Positions 60,668 to 64,000 of a stretch of DNA of 64,000 nt are shown here, piece after piece (position 1 is the stretch's first letter; every line of letters starts with the position of its first letter). The DNA lies in contig JAIUOC010000007.1 in NCBI GenBank assembly GCA_020161265.1, forward strand, positions 62,001 through 126,000, read 5' to 3'. The notes below the pieces were generated by a model, which worked only from the letters and a program-made list of their open reading frames with translations, had not been told where the DNA came from and did no database searches. The translations under genes and the position numbers were made by a program. Source of the stretch: Chloroflexota bacterium. Its GTDB lineage: Bacteria; Chloroflexota; Chloroflexia; Chloroflexales; Herpetosiphonaceae.

Positions 60668-63600
60668 TTAGCGATTGACCATAATCACCGGAGCATAGAT
60701 TGTGGTGTTAATTGCCCACTTGTAAACACTACCTGAACAGAGATCGGTCGATTTCGAGCCTGTGCCATCATCATCGGTAGCAACTCGTAAGTTAGCGCTC
60801 AACGGCGCATTGGCCCAAGTATAGTTGAGCGTGCGTGAAGTCCCCACTGCCAACGGCTGATCAAGCACAAAGGTTTGCAGCACTGTATTGCCGTGATACA
60901 AGCTCAATGGCATACCAGTTGGAATTGCGAGGTTGCCGCTAGCATTCTCCAAAATAATACTGATTTGCTGGTTTTGCTGCCCAACCCGCACCAACAAACC
61001 ATTATCGCGACACATTGCATACAATACAACTTCATCGCAGCCTTGGCCTTGATTATCGTCGGTCACGCAAACCTTGGTCGTGTAGTTGCCAATTGCGCTA
61101 AAGCCATGGCTAGCACTGGTACTAGTCACTTGAGCCGCCAACGGAATCGTATCGATCGATCCGTCGCCCCAATCGATGCTGGCGGTTTTGGTGTCATTGG
61201 CAAATGGGTCGGTCAAAGCCAAATCGAGGGTAAATTGTTGATCGTAGCGTTGGAACTGATCAGGTCCAGCTGCGACGGTTGGCGCAACGTTGAGGATTAG
61301 CACTGTGCCATTGACAATCGTTTCAGCGCCATCATCATCAAGAATCTTGACCGCGACTGGGCGAGTGGTGGTTCCGTCAAACGAGCGAGCATCGAAACGG
61401 GTGATCGCAGTGGTCGAATCGTCAAATGCGCCATCATTATCGAGATCCCAAGCAACGGTCAATGGATCATACTCATTGCCAGCATCGTCGATCATCAGTG
61501 CCAAAATCCCGAATTCGCCTTCGTTGACTACCAGCGTGTTAGTAAAGATGCCGCTTGGAGCCAGATTCGTCACAGCTACATCGACACTGGTTGCCGTTAC
61601 CTCATTGGCTTCATCGGCAATCACAAAGGCCTCAACACTAATTGGCGTACCAGCATCATCCTCAGGGTAGAGAATGCCAACCGTTGCAGTTAATGTTGCA
61701 CCTGGCTCAAGCGTCAATGCTTCGGGCACATCCAACACATTGCCAATCCGCAGATCAACAATATCGGCCTCATCGGGCAAATCAAGCTCAATCTGCAGAT
61801 TATTGGCGGTTGCTGAGCCTTGATTGACAATCGTCAAGAGATATTCAACAACTTCACCTTCGTTGATGGCTGTGCGATTTGGCGCAATTGTCATGCTCAA
61901 ATCAGCGACCGCCACAACTTCGGCGAAACTATACACCGAGTTATTGATCAAATCTTGGTCATATGAATCGCTATCAACTGCCACCAAGGTTTCGAGGTAG
62001 TCACGTTGATTTGCCCCAACCGCCAGCTGAATCGCGAAGGTTTCAACCTGATCAACGCTCATCACGCCAACCTCGCAGCGCACCAACTCAGCCTCTTGGA
62101 TACAGCCAACTGCCGCTGATGTAAGGCTGGTTCCGGCTGGCAAGTAGAACTCGACCACCACATTTGCTGCATCCGAAGGGCCAGTATTAGTGATTGTCGC
62201 GGTCAAGGTAGTCAATTCGCCAGCATTCACCACTTGATCATAATCTACAGTCAAGGCTAAATCCGATAAACGTTCGACGGTAAAAGCCAACTCACCAAAA
62301 TTATCGATCGCCGAGGTTTCGCTATGAATCGCTGTATCGTAAATCAGCAACTCGCTGGTATGCGAGATGAGCGTGCCTTCGGCAACCTCAGGCTCGACCT
62401 GCCAAGTCAGGGTTGTGGCGCTATTTTGGCTGCCAGCCGCCATATCACCAAGGCTACAATTGAGGGTTGTCGTAGCGCCATTCGTCGCAACCCCACAGCC
62501 ATCAGGGTCATCCAACGTGACGAGGCTGTTGGCCAACATTCGATCGATCACGGCAACATCAAGCGCTGGATTCAAGCTAATATTCTTGGGAGCAAGCGTA
62601 TAACTATAGCTTTCGCCCGCCACGATATAGCCACCAATCAAGCCTTCGTAGCCCATCACCAAATCGGTAGCCATGGCATTCGCTTCAACCGTGACATACA
62701 ACGGCAAGGTTTGGGTATAGCCCTCGCTGCTGGCATGCAGCAACACTTCATAGGTGCCAGGTGCTGTATCAATTAATGCGCTCAGTTCAAGGTTGACCAA
62801 TTGGCCAACTTCAGCCGTGGCACTCGACAAACTGACAAAGAACAATGCTTCGTCGGCAGGTTCTTCGATGCTGAATTCGATTGGCGAATCCCATTCGTTG
62901 CCATCAATGGTCAAAACGTAGGGTGCGCCAACTTCATGCGGTCGGGCGGCTTGATCCTCAGCGACTTCGATATAGAAGCCAGTGACCGCCAAGGTCAGGG
63001 TTTTGGTGTAGGCATGCTCGTTATCAAAGGCCAACAAGGTGATTGGATAGTCGCCATACTCCAGATCGATCGTATCAGTCAAGATCAGGCGGGTTTGTTC
63101 GCCTGGCATAAAGCTGGGTCGGGTAAATGACCAATCGACTCCAAACGGCATATCCAGTACATCAACGAAAATTTCATCCTGTTCGCTGAATTGATAGGTC
63201 GCATCAATCGCAACGCTGGTGCTATTGAAGTTGGTCAAGGTCAAAGCATCAACGCTGGTGCGCAGCGTAAAGTTTGGCTCATTCAACACCACCGGAATAT
63301 CGAGATAGTGCTCGGTTCCATTCGATAGCGCCACCAAGGTGACGGTGTAGGTGTCGCCAAGCAAACTAGCGGCAGGCGTGAGTACCACACTCGATTGCAC
63401 GCCAGCCAAGGTTGGAGTTACGATTGGCGTGGTGATATGGGCCGCGAAACCTTCAGGCAAATTAGCGACTTCAATAAATACTTGCTCTGGATATGGATTG
63501 ATGTTCGAAGCGATCGTTAAGTTGCTTGTACCCGCTACCCCCGCATCCAAGGTTAATTCGGTTGGGTTGGCCGTGATGCTGAATGGTGCAACCAATGGGG

Positions 63601-64000
63601 TAGCCGTAACGGGCGCAGCCTTCGAAGTTCGGCCAGTACCCGAATCGTAGCCAATTATCGTTAGTTCATAGTTTTCACCCGCATTCAAGCCAGTAATCGT
63701 TTGTGATAAAGCATCGCCAACATCAACAATGTAGCTATCTTCATCAAATTGATCAGCTTCATTGCGCACGTGAATTTCATAGCCATCAACGTCAGGATCA
63801 GGGTGCTTCGTCCAAGCCACATCCAAACTGCCATAACTTGGGGTAATCACGCTGGTGGTTGTCCATGTTGGTTCCCAAGCGTGCAACACGCTTACCGTGT
63901 TCGGGAAATAGTGGCGGCTTGGTGGATTCTGGCCGTCGTTGACTTCGAGCCACAGATTGTAAACCCCACTCTTGAGCGAGGAAAGATCGAGCGTTTCGTC
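60668..64000 (-). CDS. Giant surface protein with FN3, DUF11 and PKD domains (N-terminus outside window)
   Basis: 1,110 residues are visible and the frame stays open to the window end; an apparent GTG start near 63889 is only internal. From the left edge of the visible part: a beta segment (LWLEVNDGQNPPSRH), then FN3 (about 50-135, DPDVDGYEIHVRNEADQFDE), then three Ig-like beta domains (about 135-450). Three DUF11/CARDB-type repeats follow (about 455-830; for example ALTVDYDQVVNAGELTTLTA and DLSMTIAPNRTAINEGE). Then come a PKD-like domain with AWDLDNDGAFDD and a second with TASIDWGDGSIDTIP (about 830-1010). The C-terminus ends WAINTTIYAPVIMVNR, a tail related to the Y-L-P tails elsewhere in this window. 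No catalytic domain is seen. Likely an extracellular adhesin or sheath-type structural protein. Confidence 0.85.
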   Translation of the reverse strand, partial: DETLDLSSLKSGVYNLWLEVNDGQNPPSRHYFPNTVSVLHAWEPTWTTTSVITPSYGSLDVAWTKHPDPDVDGYEIHVRNEADQFDEDSYIVDVGDALSQTITGLNAGENYELTIIGYDSGTGRTSKAAPVTATPLVAPFSITANPTELTLDAGVAGTSNLTIASNINPYPEQVFIEVANLPEGFAAHITTPIVTPTLAGVQSSVVLTPAASLLGDTYTVTLVALSNGTEHYLDIPVVLNEPNFTLRTSVDALTLTNFNSTSVAIDATYQFSEQDEIFVDVLDMPFGVDWSFTRPSFMPGEQTRLILTDTIDLEYGDYPITLLAFDNEHAYTKTLTLAVTGFYIEVAEDQAARPHEVGAPYVLTIDGNEWDSPIEFSIEEPADEALFFVSLSSATAEVGQLVNLELSALIDTAPGTYEVLLHASSEGYTQTLPLYVTVEANAMATDLVMGYEGLIGGYIVAGESYSYTLAPKNISLNPALDVAVIDRMLANSLVTLDDPDGCGVATNGATTTLNCSLGDMAAGSQNSATTLTWQVEPEVAEGTLISHTSELLIYDTAIHSETSAIDNFGELAFTVERLSDLALTVDYDQVVNAGELTTLTATITNTGPSDAANVVVEFYLPAGTSLTSAAVGCIQEAELVRCEVGVMSVDQVETFAIQLAVGANQRDYLETLVAVDSDSYDQDLINNSVYSFAEVVAVADLSMTIAPNRTAINEGEVVEYLLTIVNQGSATANNLQIELDLPDEADIVDLRIGNVLDVPEALTLEPGATLTATVGILYPEDDAGTPISVEAFVIADEANEVTATSVDVAVTNLAPSGIFTNTLVVNEGEFGILALMIDDAGNEYDPLTVAWDLDNDGAFDDSTTAITRFDARSFDGTTTRPVAVKILDDDGAETIVNGTVLILNVAPTVAAGPDQFQRYDQQFTLDLALTDPFANDTKTASIDWGDGSIDTIPLAAQVTSTSASHGFSAIGNYTTKVCVTDDNQGQGCDEVVLYAMCRDNGLLVRVGQQNQQISIILENASGNLAIPTGMPLSLYHGNTVLQTFVLDQPLAVGTSRTLNYTWANAPLSANLRVATDDDGTGSKSTDLCSGSVYKWAINTTIYAPVIMVNR

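Noticed and set aside
1..64000. tRNA, rRNA, insertion sequence, integrase or phage genes
   Set aside because: None seen on reading the intergenic gaps and the translated frames; small degenerate tRNA-like folds cannot be fully excluded without a covariance search.

Overview
The window looks like chromosome of a filamentous, gliding Chloroflexota bacterium, most probably Herpetosiphon or a close relative. This is inference from gene content: futalosine-pathway menaquinone genes (mqnE, mqnA), an isopentenyl phosphate kinase, very large STAND/TPR ATPases, and several secreted proteins with Thr-Pro-rich linkers. I see no rRNA, tRNA, CRISPR array, insertion sequence or phage gene. Nearly all coding space is filled, mostly by short operons.

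Layout. 1-6480: three tandem minus-strand STAND ATPase paralogs, the last cut by the window edge. 6578-10100: a glutaredoxin-like gene divergent from a receiver-GAF-adenylate cyclase. 10101-12096: mqnE-mqnA. 12260-17661: a methyltransferase and two glycosyltransferases in one operon, likely for surface glycan. 18053-25974: a secretome block with a CBM/beta-helix protein, a CSLREA beta-helix protein, a YadA-head-like/S74 protein and a Thr-Pro stalk protein. The two plus-strand leaders of this block share a sequence at the same distance from their predicted promoters. 26226-30261: a UMF1-type MFS transporter, cobyrinate a,c-diamide synthase and a Tat-exported Trp/Pro-rich protein.

30359-38925 is a complete K+ uptake locus: kdpD, kdpE, a 30-residue membrane peptide, kdpF, kdpA, kdpB, an extra 88-residue membrane protein, then kdpC. 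Five TTGA boxes at 10-11 bp spacing precede the structural genes. 39031-43177 holds a split STAND system, with the NTPase on one polypeptide and the winged helix, TPRs, PH-like domain and membrane segments on the next. 43242-51233 carries a DAO-family oxidoreductase, an operon around isopentenyl phosphate kinase and two DUF881 proteins, and a permease/TIGR03943 pair.

51426-60459 is centred on a BTAD-STAND-TPR regulator. On each side lies a secreted beta-propeller (FG-GAP/VCBS) protein, and the two share a C-terminal domain of about 125 residues that I cannot assign to a known family. 60668-64000 is the C-terminal 1,110 residues of a giant surface protein with FN3, DUF11 and PKD domains.

Themes worth following: the shared C-terminal domain and a recurrent Y-L-P-like motif in exported proteins, the split STAND pair, the extra Kdp small proteins, the paired structured leaders, and two families of dispersed intergenic repeats, one a C-rich heptamer array. 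Many starts given here differ from the longest open frame; they were chosen by ribosome-binding site, overlap with the upstream stop, and paralog alignment.
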